Shown: in pieces, positions 50,522 through 58,918 of the stretch | How the letters are laid out: every line of letters begins with the position of its first letter | Position numbering within the stretch: position 1 is the first letter of the stretch | DNA from: Omphalotus guepiniiformis | Taxonomy: Eukaryota; Basidiomycota; Agaricomycetes; Agaricales; Omphalotaceae | Direction: 5' to 3' | Length of the DNA: 64,000 bases | NCBI GenBank assembly: GCA_028554645.1 | Contig: JAQOOI010000016.1 | Coordinates: forward strand, 992,001-1,056,000 | Notes under the pieces: generated by a model | Told to the model about the DNA's origin: nothing | The model's input: only the letters and a program-made list of their open reading frames with translations | Database searches by the model: none | Position numbers and translations under genes: made by a program

Positions 50522-51230
50522 CTTTAATCATTTCTACAGCTTCCAGTTCTGCAGGACCCATTTGAAAAGGCACATCACCAGTCAAGATTGTCAAAGGTTT
50601 TGCTTTCTTGGCATAATCCTTTATGAACATTCTCATCTGACCAGCAGTGCCCAAAAATAACCGGATATCTTTCTTCTCAGACCATTTTGATGCATCACAA
50701 GTCAGGACAACTTCAGCTAACCTTTCAACTGGTTTTTCTCCTTCATAACTGACATGATGTCCAACAACATCACCTTCAGCTACACAGATGAAAGCTTTGG
50801 TACCCGCAAAGGTACCACCAGCATGTTTCATTCTTTGCACAATTCTGTTCATATTCTGCAGATGCTCCCACACAAATCTTCTGATGCCAGAATTTTCAGG
50901 GATAGTTTCATAACCTCCATCTGCAGTTTCATATCTGCTGACTGGCCCTTTTACTGGTACATCATCAATGTAAGGTTTAGTTACATGTGGAATTTCATCT
51001 CTGAAGATGTATGTAACATCATCATGGTAGATTGGTACAGAATTTGTCCAACCCATAGGTAACTTTACTAATCTATGTGGGCCAAAAGGTGTTTGGAAGG
51101 TTGTAAGATCTCTTGAACTTTCATCAACCAGCCTCTCATCATAACCAACAAAGATATCCAGCAATCCCAAACATGCTCTTCCAGAGAAGCTTCTAGCTAT
51201 ATCTGCAGTTGCAGGAGGAATTCCTGAATG
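50478..51230 (-). CDS. pol: large element reverse transcriptase, palm and thumb
   Basis: LLDIFVGYDER (first catalytic Asp), TTFQTPFGPHRLVKLPMGWTNSV, KPYIDDVPVKGP (YIDD), FAGTKAFICVAEGDVVGHHVSYEG and LGTAGQMRMFIKDYAKKAKPL. It is preceded in frame by HSGIPPATADI and a TAA at 51231-51233, where CAA (Gln) is likely. Confidence 0.9.
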   Translation of the reverse strand, partial: HSGIPPATADIARSFSGRACLGLLDIFVGYDERLVDESSRDLTTFQTPFGPHRLVKLPMGWTNSVPIYHDDVTYIFRDEIPHVTKPYIDDVPVKGPVSRYETADGGYETIPENSGIRRFVWEHLQNMNRIVQRMKHAGGTFAGTKAFICVAEGDVVGHHVSYEGEKPVERLAEVVLTCDASKWSEKKDIRLFLGTAGQMRMFIKDYAKKAKPLTILTGDVPFQMGPAELEAVEMIKDGIRNAPALCPIEY

Positions 51231-52202
51231 TTAAATAGTCACTTTATTGAGTGGTTCTAAACTATGGACCAATCTTAAGCTTTTTTCATCTTTCTTTAAG
51301 ACACAGAACCATCTGGATCTATAGGATGAACTAGAAGGCTCATATACACCAGCATCTATTTTGTCCTTAATCATTTTACAAACTTGATCATAGATCCCTG
51401 GAGGTATAGGAATATTCCTTTCTACCCAAGGGGTGTGTGGTAACACTGGAAACTTCACAGGAGGAAAGAACTCTGTATTAAAAGTTCCCCTTTCAGATGC
51501 TTCCCATGCAAATGCTTTTTCTTGGACCTCCATAAGATGGTGTACTAGCTTCATCTCTTCAGGCCATAAGAAACCCTCATTATGATTCTTGTCTACAATT
51601 TCTTTTCTTTCTTGAGAGTACCTCTCACCAGGAGTGAAATCTGGAGGATAAGTAGGTAACTCAGGCATATCTTTTAACAGATTTCCAATTATTTTTCTTT
51701 CAATCCAGAACTCTGCAGGTAAGGTAGCTTTAACAGGTTTGACCTTAATAGCAACCGGTTTGTACTTTCTAGAAGCCAAAACAGTCACCAATCTGGCCAT
51801 TTTGTTGCCATTCTTATTTCTACTCCATCTGGGCCTTGAAGATTGGACTGGTTTAGGTTCTCTTTTGACCGTTTTCCTCTTATCCATCCTCTTTTCAGTT
51901 CCAGATGCAGGTTCCGAAGTGTGATTAAGTACCGTGCAAGTATCTAAGTCTGAATTCTGAGTATCTACGTGCTCTTTTGAATTCAAATTTAAATTTTCTC
52001 GCCAGGTACAGAACACTTGTTTCCTTTCTGAGTCTACAGACCAATTTAAATATGATCTAACCGAGTCTGCAGCCGCTATATCATTTTCTCTTATGATAGA
52101 CTCAGCTGCAAACACAAATGCCTCAGCCTTTTCAGGTTCTGAAAACAATTCATTGTCTGGTAGCTTATATCCAGTAATTGTGGTATTGCCATCTTCATCC
52201 AT
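51231..52202 (-). CDS. pol: large element protease-RT linker and RT fingers
   Basis: A long charged linker, then TFNTEFFPPVKFPVLPHTPWVERNIPIPPGIYDQV and YRSRWFCVLKKDEKSLRLVHSLEPLNKVTI, which are RT finger motifs of this gypsy lineage. It is joined to protease by a 1-nt frameshift near 52240. Confidence 0.88.
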   Translation of the reverse strand: MDEDGNTTITGYKLPDNELFSEPEKAEAFVFAAESIIRENDIAAADSVRSYLNWSVDSERKQVFCTWRENLNLNSKEHVDTQNSDLDTCTVLNHTSEPASGTEKRMDKRKTVKREPKPVQSSRPRWSRNKNGNKMARLVTVLASRKYKPVAIKVKPVKATLPAEFWIERKIIGNLLKDMPELPTYPPDFTPGERYSQERKEIVDKNHNEGFLWPEEMKLVHHLMEVQEKAFAWEASERGTFNTEFFPPVKFPVLPHTPWVERNIPIPPGIYDQVCKMIKDKIDAGVYEPSSSSYRSRWFCVLKKDEKSLRLVHSLEPLNKVTI

Positions 52203-52237
52203 TTCAATACAAACAGCTACCTCTCCCTGATCTCTTA

Positions 52238-52915
52238 TCAGTTCATTGAGGTCCGATGAAAATTTTGAGAGTCTCTCTCATTTTTCACAGGGACACTCAC
52301 AGATTTCTGTGTTTCAGGGACAAGCTTTGGTTCACCAGGAATAGGTTTAACCTTGATTCCTCTACCTCTATCATATGTTCCCATAGTACACTTCATTCCA
52401 CTGTTTGGATCTGTAATGGTGATCTCTTGTTCTCCAGTTTCAAAGTTTCTGACTACACTGCTTGTCAACACATCAAATGGTCTTCCCCAAAGAACATCAT
52501 AAGGCACTTTATCTATTATGTGGATTTGCATATAGATAGTTATTTCTCCAAAGGTAAATGGCACATTTCTTGCTAGTCCCCTAGTAGCCTGTAATTGACC
52601 ATTTGCACTTTGCATATGGATCACAGTCTCTGGGTTCCATCTTAAACCAAGTCCAATAGCTACTCTTGTATCCATGGACACGATTTGAGAACCACTATCA
52701 ACTACTGTCTCAACTTGTTGATCAGAGTGATTAATCTTTGGGTAGATTGCCTTCAGACTGTCAGTCTGGCTGGCTACTATAATGGTCTTGTTCCTCTCAT
52801 CTGGAGGTACATCTTTCTGATACTGGTCCACGACATCCTTGTGTACCACTGAGCCTTTCTTAAGGTCATCCGTTAATGTGCATGAATTAGACTGAGAGGA
52901 AGTCTCAAGAAACAA
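52238..52915 (-). CDS. pro: large element protease
   Basis: The active-site motif is VVDSGSQIVSMD at about residue 72, with a flap region and VPYDVLWGRPFDVL (ILG-type motif). The upstream end is cut by the inserted LTR at about 52930. The downstream frame shifts after NFHRTSMN. Confidence 0.85.
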   Translation of the reverse strand: MFLETSSQSNSCTLTDDLKKGSVVHKDVVDQYQKDVPPDERNKTIIVASQTDSLKAIYPKINHSDQQVETVVDSGSQIVSMDTRVAIGLGLRWNPETVIHMQSANGQLQATRGLARNVPFTFGEITIYMQIHIIDKVPYDVLWGRPFDVLTSSVVRNFETGEQEITITDPNSGMKCTMGTYDRGRGIKVKPIPGEPKLVPETQKSVSVPVKNERDSQNFHRTSMN

Positions 52916-52929
52916 CCTCTAACTCAATT

Positions 52930-54677
52930 CTAGGGGGGTTTGTGGAGGTGTGGCTGGCGTTGGCAAAGGTTCCGCACAGTTAAACTCGACAATCGAACTC
53001 AATACTGAGCTAGCAAGTGTCTGCAGTCCGCTTCTGAACAGGGTATAAGTGACAGGGCAACTCAAAAACACAGGTTCAAGACAGAGGGCAACTAGTTTCT
53101 CAGGGGTTCAGGGGATGGTTCAGGGCAATATTCAGTGTGGGCAACTCGATCCAATGGTCCAAACAGTGACAGTATCAATCAGAACAGTGGCAGCAACAGT
53201 TTCAGCAGGCAGAACAGCACAGACAGAACAGCAGGGACAGCAACAGTTTCAGTATCTCTCTCAAGGTTTGCCACAAGGGACTTTACAGAAGTTTGCACAA
53301 CTGGTATATTTCTCTATAACTGAACTCCTAAGAGCCAGGCAAATTTCGTCTAGAAGAAGTTCTGCTTTGGTAGTGAGCCTAGGCAGTCCTAACTTAAGGA
53401 AAAATATCTACAAGTAGGTAGTTCTTATATACAGGTCAGAAAATAAATATAGTAAATCTCGAAAATGTAAGGGAATCTGAGCAGAGTAACTAGAATAGAT
53501 AACAGAAAGACTAATTGAGCAGGGATTGGTGTCTTTTTAGGTATTTTTGTAGGTATTTTTCAGTTAGATACTGTCATGTATAGGTATCTTGGGTATAAAA
53601 ATTGTTATAAAAATCGCTTTGTCCATATAGTGGCTTGGCAATCAAGTCCAGGGTATCTAACCAGGGTGTACAGCACGCAATATCAGTCCAGAATGGTGCC
53701 ATATGACAACATCTTTTATGATTTTGAAATTTGCAACTCCTTTGGATTTTCTAACTGGGGGCTGCTGGTGAGGTTCCTAGCAGATCCAGTGGTTATTTCT
53801 TCGTTTCAGAGGTCATCTAGACCCTACTCCGTTGTTACTATCATCCACAAGCTGTACAGTAGCACATGTGTCTATCTGGCCAGATCTTGCATCTGATTTG
53901 TCTCCAGGAGGTACTTCTCCTTTTAGCTGGTTCTAGCAACAAGCTATGGGCAGTATTATGTCCCAATAATCGTTTATTCTTCCCTATTTGGGTGTCTGGG
54001 TTCAGGGTATCACTCAGTTAGATGTTACATTTCAGAGGGATACTCCAGAATCAACATCTAGTTCCATGGTAGGATAGCTTGAGTATCTAACTCCATTCTT
54101 CAGAAATGACTTAGAGGATTTTTCCTCTTTAGCCAACAGACAAAGGTGGTTCACAAGTAGTAACACCATCCTAAGCATAGTACCAAATGTACAACATATT
54201 TCTCTGGTCAGAACAATACAAGATTGTCTGCACTCTCAGTATTCAGTCTTTACAGCCAACCTGAGTTAGCAAGACCAGCTGGAGTTAGGTAGTCCAGTGG
54301 ACTTAGATGTTTCTCAGATTGAATTGTAACTTCCATCATTCCCTTGGATTACAATCAAACAACACTCATGAGAGTCTCTAGTCTTTAGAGGGTGGGTCTG
54401 ACCAACTCAACTTAGCATGGAACATTGGTACTCCAATACAAAGTGAGAGGCAAAACTAGTATCTCTCTCCATGATCCCATTGGTCACAGTTGCTAAGTAC
54501 CATATCATGTACTGTAGCTAACTCTACACTCAGGTTTGAGTAACTGAGTGTGTTCTCATGTTTCAACTAGCAGTCTGGGTGAACTCTAGTCCTCATTGTT
54601 CAGTTTCCAATGTTTGAACAACCCAAATCTTTCTCAATCTGCATGATTTCAAGCCTAGACCGCTTTTAGTTGCGACA
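52930..54677 (-). repeat. nested, diverged LTR related to the large element's own LTR
   Basis: It shares blocks with 41100-42889 along its length (GTGTGGCTGGCGTTGGC, CAGTTTCAGCAGGCAGA, CCACAAGGGACTTTACAGAAG, GCAAGACCAGCTGGA, AGAGGGTGGGTCTGACCAACTC) and ends TAGTTGCGACA. It lacks about 80 bases at the left end and is far more different from the two outer LTRs than they are from each other. It separates the C-terminal Gag-Pol spacer from protease. No clear target duplication. Confidence 0.85.
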
Positions 54678-55443
54678 CCGTGTCTTCATCTAGGACAATA
54701 AACACATCTTCCCTTTCATAGGCCATATCTTCAATAAAGACCATATAATTTGCCTGTACCAGATTGACACCTTCTTCTGGTAGAATACCATCAGGATCAT
54801 CTTCATCCCTTACTTCATGAACAAAAGCCTTTACAGGACGCTTATACACCCTGTTGTTCTTCAATTTTCTCTGCATAATTTTCTGAAGTGCCGGAGATAT
54901 AGCAATGAGGTCCCCACTACTTATATCTATCTCAGATCTAAAGATTTTGTCTGCAATTTCTTCTGCTAGACCTGGTTTGAATAATGAATTTCTAAGCTTG
55001 AAATCAGGCTCAGATTTACATGGAGGCTTTGTATAAACAATAGCATTCCTTATGTCAATATCCATTCCCTCTTTAGCTCCAGATTGAGTCCCTCCAGCCT
55101 CATTTGACTTGTTCTGGCTCCCTACAGGCATTCCTTTTGGTATAGGTGGCCTATCTATTGCCTTTACATGATCAAACGGATGGTTAGATACTCTCCGTGC
55201 AGCATCGTTGTTATTTTCAGAGGGAGATTCACTCTCCTCGGTGTCAGAATCAACGGGTAGTTCAAAACAAACAGGCTCTTTTCTCATAGCAGGGGGTCTG
55301 TATTTCTCCCTTTCAGATGGTTTCAGTGTAGGTAGTAACACTTCAACTCTCTTTTTCTTTACAAGTTTATTTTCCTCATGAGATTGACCTGTTTTGTGAG
55401 AAGGATTCTGGGTGTATACAGCTTCTTTACCAATCTCCCTCAT
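54655..55443 (-). CDS. large element Gag-Pol spacer (frame after gag)
   Basis: 262 codons, highly charged (SDTEESESPSENNNDAARR; EVRDEDDPDGILPEEG), with helices but no recognised domain. It starts in the -1 frame relative to gag, 9 bases after the gag stop. It ends at a stop lying within the inserted LTR, so its native continuation is protease at 52915. It probably is the N-terminal part of Pol in this lineage. Confidence 0.65.
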   Translation of the reverse strand: MREIGKEAVYTQNPSHKTGQSHEENKLVKKKRVEVLLPTLKPSEREKYRPPAMRKEPVCFELPVDSDTEESESPSENNNDAARRVSNHPFDHVKAIDRPPIPKGMPVGSQNKSNEAGGTQSGAKEGMDIDIRNAIVYTKPPCKSEPDFKLRNSLFKPGLAEEIADKIFRSEIDISSGDLIAISPALQKIMQRKLKNNRVYKRPVKAFVHEVRDEDDPDGILPEEGVNLVQANYMVFIEDMAYEREDVFIVLDEDTVSQLKAV

Positions 55444-55451
55444 TGGAAACT

Positions 55452-56402
55452 CTAGTTTTTCGACTCAGAGTTATTTTCTCGTTTCAAGATCTGCTTAGTC
55501 TCAGATTTAGCTGCTGGTGCCAGATTCTGCAAAGTATTGCAAACCTGACTGAATTGAGCAACAAGGCTGTTGATAGCATCTAATGAACTATTTTGAGAGG
55601 GACCTGCTATAGCAGAATCCTCATCTTCAAAAGCATACAAGTTCTGGTCAACATGAGAGGAAGGTTGTTCCCATCCATGTCTTTTGGCAATTTCCTCAAT
55701 CTTCTCTTTCTTAGACCGAGTATCAGATGGATCAGCTCTTGGCCAATATACTCCATCTTTCAGTGCCCATTTACCAGCACTATTTTTGATCATCCACCCC
55801 AACCTGATAAATCTAAGTTGATGTGGACAGTTCATAGATCTATGTCCAGGCTCATCACACATATAGCAATTGGAGTCAGCATGAGTATTATTATTCACAG
55901 ATGACATCTGGGACGATCTTTGTACACTATTGTGTCCATTAGAGTTCATTCCAGGTCCAGATTGGGAATTTGGAGCATTCATGTTCATCCTAACTGAGCT
56001 AGAAGTTGCTTGGGTCATTTTTGCCAAGTTAGCAACTGTCTCAGATAGCTTTGCAAGAGCTGCCAGATTCGTCTCCTGGGCTTGTCTAATCTGGTTAAAC
56101 TGGTTCTGGTGACTATCCACTGTTGCAGACAATTTCATTGCCCACTGATCTGGTTCTGACTTTACAGTAGATGCTACTTGGTAAGGATCATATAACTTCC
56201 TTGTAGCACTCTGCTCAGTTGTTGGGAGTATCCTAGAGTATCCTTCTGCCAGATTTGGACCATTCAAGAATAAACCAAAGTTGTATCCCCCTGCTCTTTT
56301 TACAGATAAGAGTTTTTCAGCCTCAGACATTACATCTTTCAGAGTAAAAGGGTCATCCTCTCTCTGAACTTGTAAGTGGCCATTGATCACTTTGTTTTCT
56401 AG
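55452..56402 (-). CDS. gag: large element Gag, C-terminal part with zinc knuckle
   Basis: VINGHLQVQREDDPFTLKDVMSEAEKLL, a Gln/Asn-rich middle, then CYMCDEPGHRSMNC (CX2CX4HX4C) and WMIKNSAGKWALKDGVYWPRADP. It ends RENNSESKN-TAG at 55452-55454. The frame at its start is open into the R1 insertion. If the insertion and one duplication copy (1383 bp together) are left out, gag becomes one frame of exactly 636 codons plus stop. Confidence 0.85.
   Translation of the reverse strand, partial: LENKVINGHLQVQREDDPFTLKDVMSEAEKLLSVKRAGGYNFGLFLNGPNLAEGYSRILPTTEQSATRKLYDPYQVASTVKSEPDQWAMKLSATVDSHQNQFNQIRQAQETNLAALAKLSETVANLAKMTQATSSSVRMNMNAPNSQSGPGMNSNGHNSVQRSSQMSSVNNNTHADSNCYMCDEPGHRSMNCPHQLRFIRLGWMIKNSAGKWALKDGVYWPRADPSDTRSKKEKIEEIAKRHGWEQPSSHVDQNLYAFEDEDSAIAGPSQNSSLDAINSLVAQFSQVCNTLQNLAPAAKSETKQILKRENNSESKN
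55455..55461 (-). promoter_or_regulatory. candidate -1 ribosomal frameshift site at the gag end
   Basis: On the minus strand GAAAAAC directly precedes the gag TAG. A -1 slip there leads into the next frame (LEFPMREIGKEAV..), and the -1 frame is closed by TGA only a few codons upstream. The heptamer is close to, but not a perfect match to, X-XXY-YYZ. Confidence 0.4.
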
Positions 56403-56406
56403 GCGG

Positions 56407-57785
56407 TGATGAGAATGAAACGGGGAAATGAACTGCTAAAGGGCTAATGAACAAAAACCCCAAAAACAACCAAAACAACCAAGTCACTCGAAAGGTGCGA
56501 GTCTGAGGGGGCATTGTCGAAGGTTCTGCACGACCAAACTTATGGCTTCTTTATTAGAACTTTATATCTTTATCACAAGAACTTTATAGCTGAGCTTTTA
56601 AAATGCACTAAGGCAAAAAGTAGCACAAGACGATTTTGAACAAGACAGGTGTTCACTGCACAATCACAACCAATTGACCACAAGATCAAACAACCAATTC
56701 CAATAACACAACCAGTTCAATTCAACCAACAATGATCTTTATACAATATCGCAATAAACACCGAACTATAAACAGACCAGGGCAACTTTATGTTTTTGGT
56801 AGGATTTCCCTTCACAGGCACGATTCACGTTATAAAGACGATCCCCAGTGACCCTGTGACTCTATGATACTCTCCTGGATTTCTTCTCTCCCAGTTACTG
56901 CCCTTTTATACATACTGCCAGTCCAAAATTAATAAAAACGGAAATTATAGCTAAACTGTTCTGCTTTATATATATACCTATATTCGTGTATGTAGGTTGT
57001 AAATATCTGTGTCAAGCATGTCCATTATTACTTGTATAGATCTATTTTATGAGGCAAAACCTCAAAAATGCGTTTTAATTCCATTATTTTTATTATAGGC
57101 AATATTCAGCCCCTTTATTTCATTTTTACGGATTTCCTTGACATTTCTCGGGCATCCGGGTTCCATAGGATTAATCACCTGATAGAAATTATACCCCTCA
57201 AAGTATCACATTGTTTCGTTAAAGGAACTCCTTCAATTCAGTAGTATTCCGAGAAATTTTACTGATCGAGTTTTTTACACCTCCTAACCGGTTTCTTGTC
57301 AAGCAATTTTCACCGGACAATTAATTGAAGCAAATTTCCTCGATCAACTTTTGTTCCTGGCGATTAATTAAGGAGTAAATACCCCAAAACTACTCTAGAT
57401 CCATTATTTCGACTCTATTTCGCGTTCCATCCATTTTTAGTTTCCGCCGGGTTTTTATTCTTTATTGACCGGAGGAAGATGTTCCCCTAATAATTATATG
57501 ATGCAATTGACGTTGTGATGTCAGAGTTCTCGTTACGAGATTGGGTGAGTCTGATTCAACAGTGGATGGCTATTGAACAATTCTCTACATCACAACTGTA
57601 CTGACTAGCCTAGAACCTTGATACACATGTTGTACCGTAGGTAATAGAACATGCTTTATTACTCAAATCACAACACATTTTGATTGACAAGGCGGGCACC
57701 TTTCAACCCTCTAATACCTCACTGCAAATGCCTAAAATGATTAATCACCTGGCTTTTAATGCAGGTGCCGAAAATCGGCGCATCA
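56407..57785. mobile_element. R1 element, 1.38 kb, inserted in gag with TSD GCGG(T)
   Basis: Ends TGATGAG and CGCATCA are near-perfect inverted repeats (TGATG..CATCA). GCGG, or GCGGT if the element is one base shorter, flanks both sides (56403-56406 and 57786-57789). The interior has no ORF. Segments A (56443-56985), B (56983-57277) and the right end (57690-57785) recur elsewhere in the window, broken. TG..CA ends, size, a TATA box in A and the small duplication suit a solo LTR of another retroelement; a non-autonomous DNA element is the alternative. Confidence 0.88.
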
Positions 57786-58745
57786 GCGGTCCAGAAGTTT
57801 CCTTCTGAAGGGTTCATCCAGTGCACTCAAGAAACCAGCTACAGCTTCTGAGTTTGATACTACAGGTGTAGTACCAGAAGATAGTTTCTCATACTCAATC
57901 TCATACTCTCTTTTAAATGCCATCAGTTTCTGAATAGCACCAAGCACTATGAGTTTATATGCATCTATGATAGCATACAATCTTTGTCTAGATCCCAGTC
58001 CTCTATCTGCAGATTCAGGGAAATTTTTCATTAATGCCTCTTTGAAAGCATCCCAATCCAAATCTTTAACAGCTTGAAGCCGTTGAAACTCTTCACGAGT
58101 ATGGAACTCCATATATCTGAGAGCCAACATTACTTTAGCCGCATCTGTTTTAGTTCCGGTTGACACAAAGATGCCTTCCAGCTCTGCCAACCATGCAACT
58201 AGTTCAGATGGATGTTTCTTATCAAAGATGGGAGCCTGCTTAGAGACTTTAGGTAGTTTCTCATTCTGCAACTCTTTAGCTGCAGGAACAGGAATCTGCA
58301 TTCCTGTTGCATTTCCAAAAATGAAGATCTCTTCCATCTCAACAGGTCCTTGGATAGGTTCTTGTTGTTGGGGAGCTTCATTCCCAGTAGCATTGTCATG
58401 AGTAGACATATTGTTTCTCGGGTTCCTTATTATTTTAACAGGAATTCTTTTATGTGTCAAGGCAAAATATTGAGGACTGTTGACAAAGTTCCTCTTATTT
58501 TTCTTGTATCTAGCTGAGAGTTCAGATAAATCTGGAGGTGTATTCCGTTCAGGAATCGTACTTAGGGATGAAAGAGACGAAAGTGGACTTGAATCTGGTT
58601 CAGGTACGACTTCTTTCTCTTTTCCTTTGAAACTTTTCCTTCTGGATGACTGGTTCAGTGACAATTCTTCTGTTCCAGCTCTCTCAGAATTCTTAGTTTT
58701 TCTAGGACGGGTGTTTCTCTGTGAGCTGCTAATTTTGACAAGCAA
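57783..58745 (-). CDS. gag: large element Gag, N-terminal and capsid part
   Basis: It starts MLVKISSSQRNTRPRK at 58745, the first ATG after the primer site. A basic/Ser-rich N-terminus is followed by the capsid domain (APIFDKKHPSELVAWLAELEGIF, ALRYMEFHTREEFQRL, DWDAFKEALMKNFPE, FLSALDEPFRRKLLDR). The fold pattern is that of the retrotransposon Gag capsid family. The stop TGA (57783-57785) is created by the inserted R1 end. Confidence 0.88.
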   Translation of the reverse strand: MLVKISSSQRNTRPRKTKNSERAGTEELSLNQSSRRKSFKGKEKEVVPEPDSSPLSSLSSLSTIPERNTPPDLSELSARYKKNKRNFVNSPQYFALTHKRIPVKIIRNPRNNMSTHDNATGNEAPQQQEPIQGPVEMEEIFIFGNATGMQIPVPAAKELQNEKLPKVSKQAPIFDKKHPSELVAWLAELEGIFVSTGTKTDAAKVMLALRYMEFHTREEFQRLQAVKDLDWDAFKEALMKNFPESADRGLGSRQRLYAIIDAYKLIVLGAIQKLMAFKREYEIEYEKLSSGTTPVVSNSEAVAGFLSALDEPFRRKLLDR

Positions 58746-58899
58746 ACTCTAAGTTATAAAACTTATAGATGGTTCCACAACTTCAAGGAAATTGTTGCTA
58801 AGTGAGGAACAGGGCAAAGTTCAACACAGAAAAAGTCCAGATTTATTTCCAGACACGTGTAAATACACAGATAGTTCAATTATCAAGTCTAAAGCCACC

Positions 58900-58916
58900 C
58901 CTCGCGGTGGGCTCCA
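58900..58916 (-). other. large element primer-binding site
   Basis: Two bases after the 5' LTR end (CA + TC) the minus strand reads TGGAGCCCACCGCGAGG. It is complementary to a tRNA 3' end terminating GGGCTCCA. I could not name the tRNA. Confidence 0.65.
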
Positions 58917-58918
58917 GA

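Noticed and set aside
54655..55443. A stand-alone gene instead of part of gag-pol
   Set aside because: It starts 9 bases after gag in the -1 phase, lies between zinc knuckle and protease, and its stop lies in the inserted LTR. A spacer of the polyprotein is simpler.
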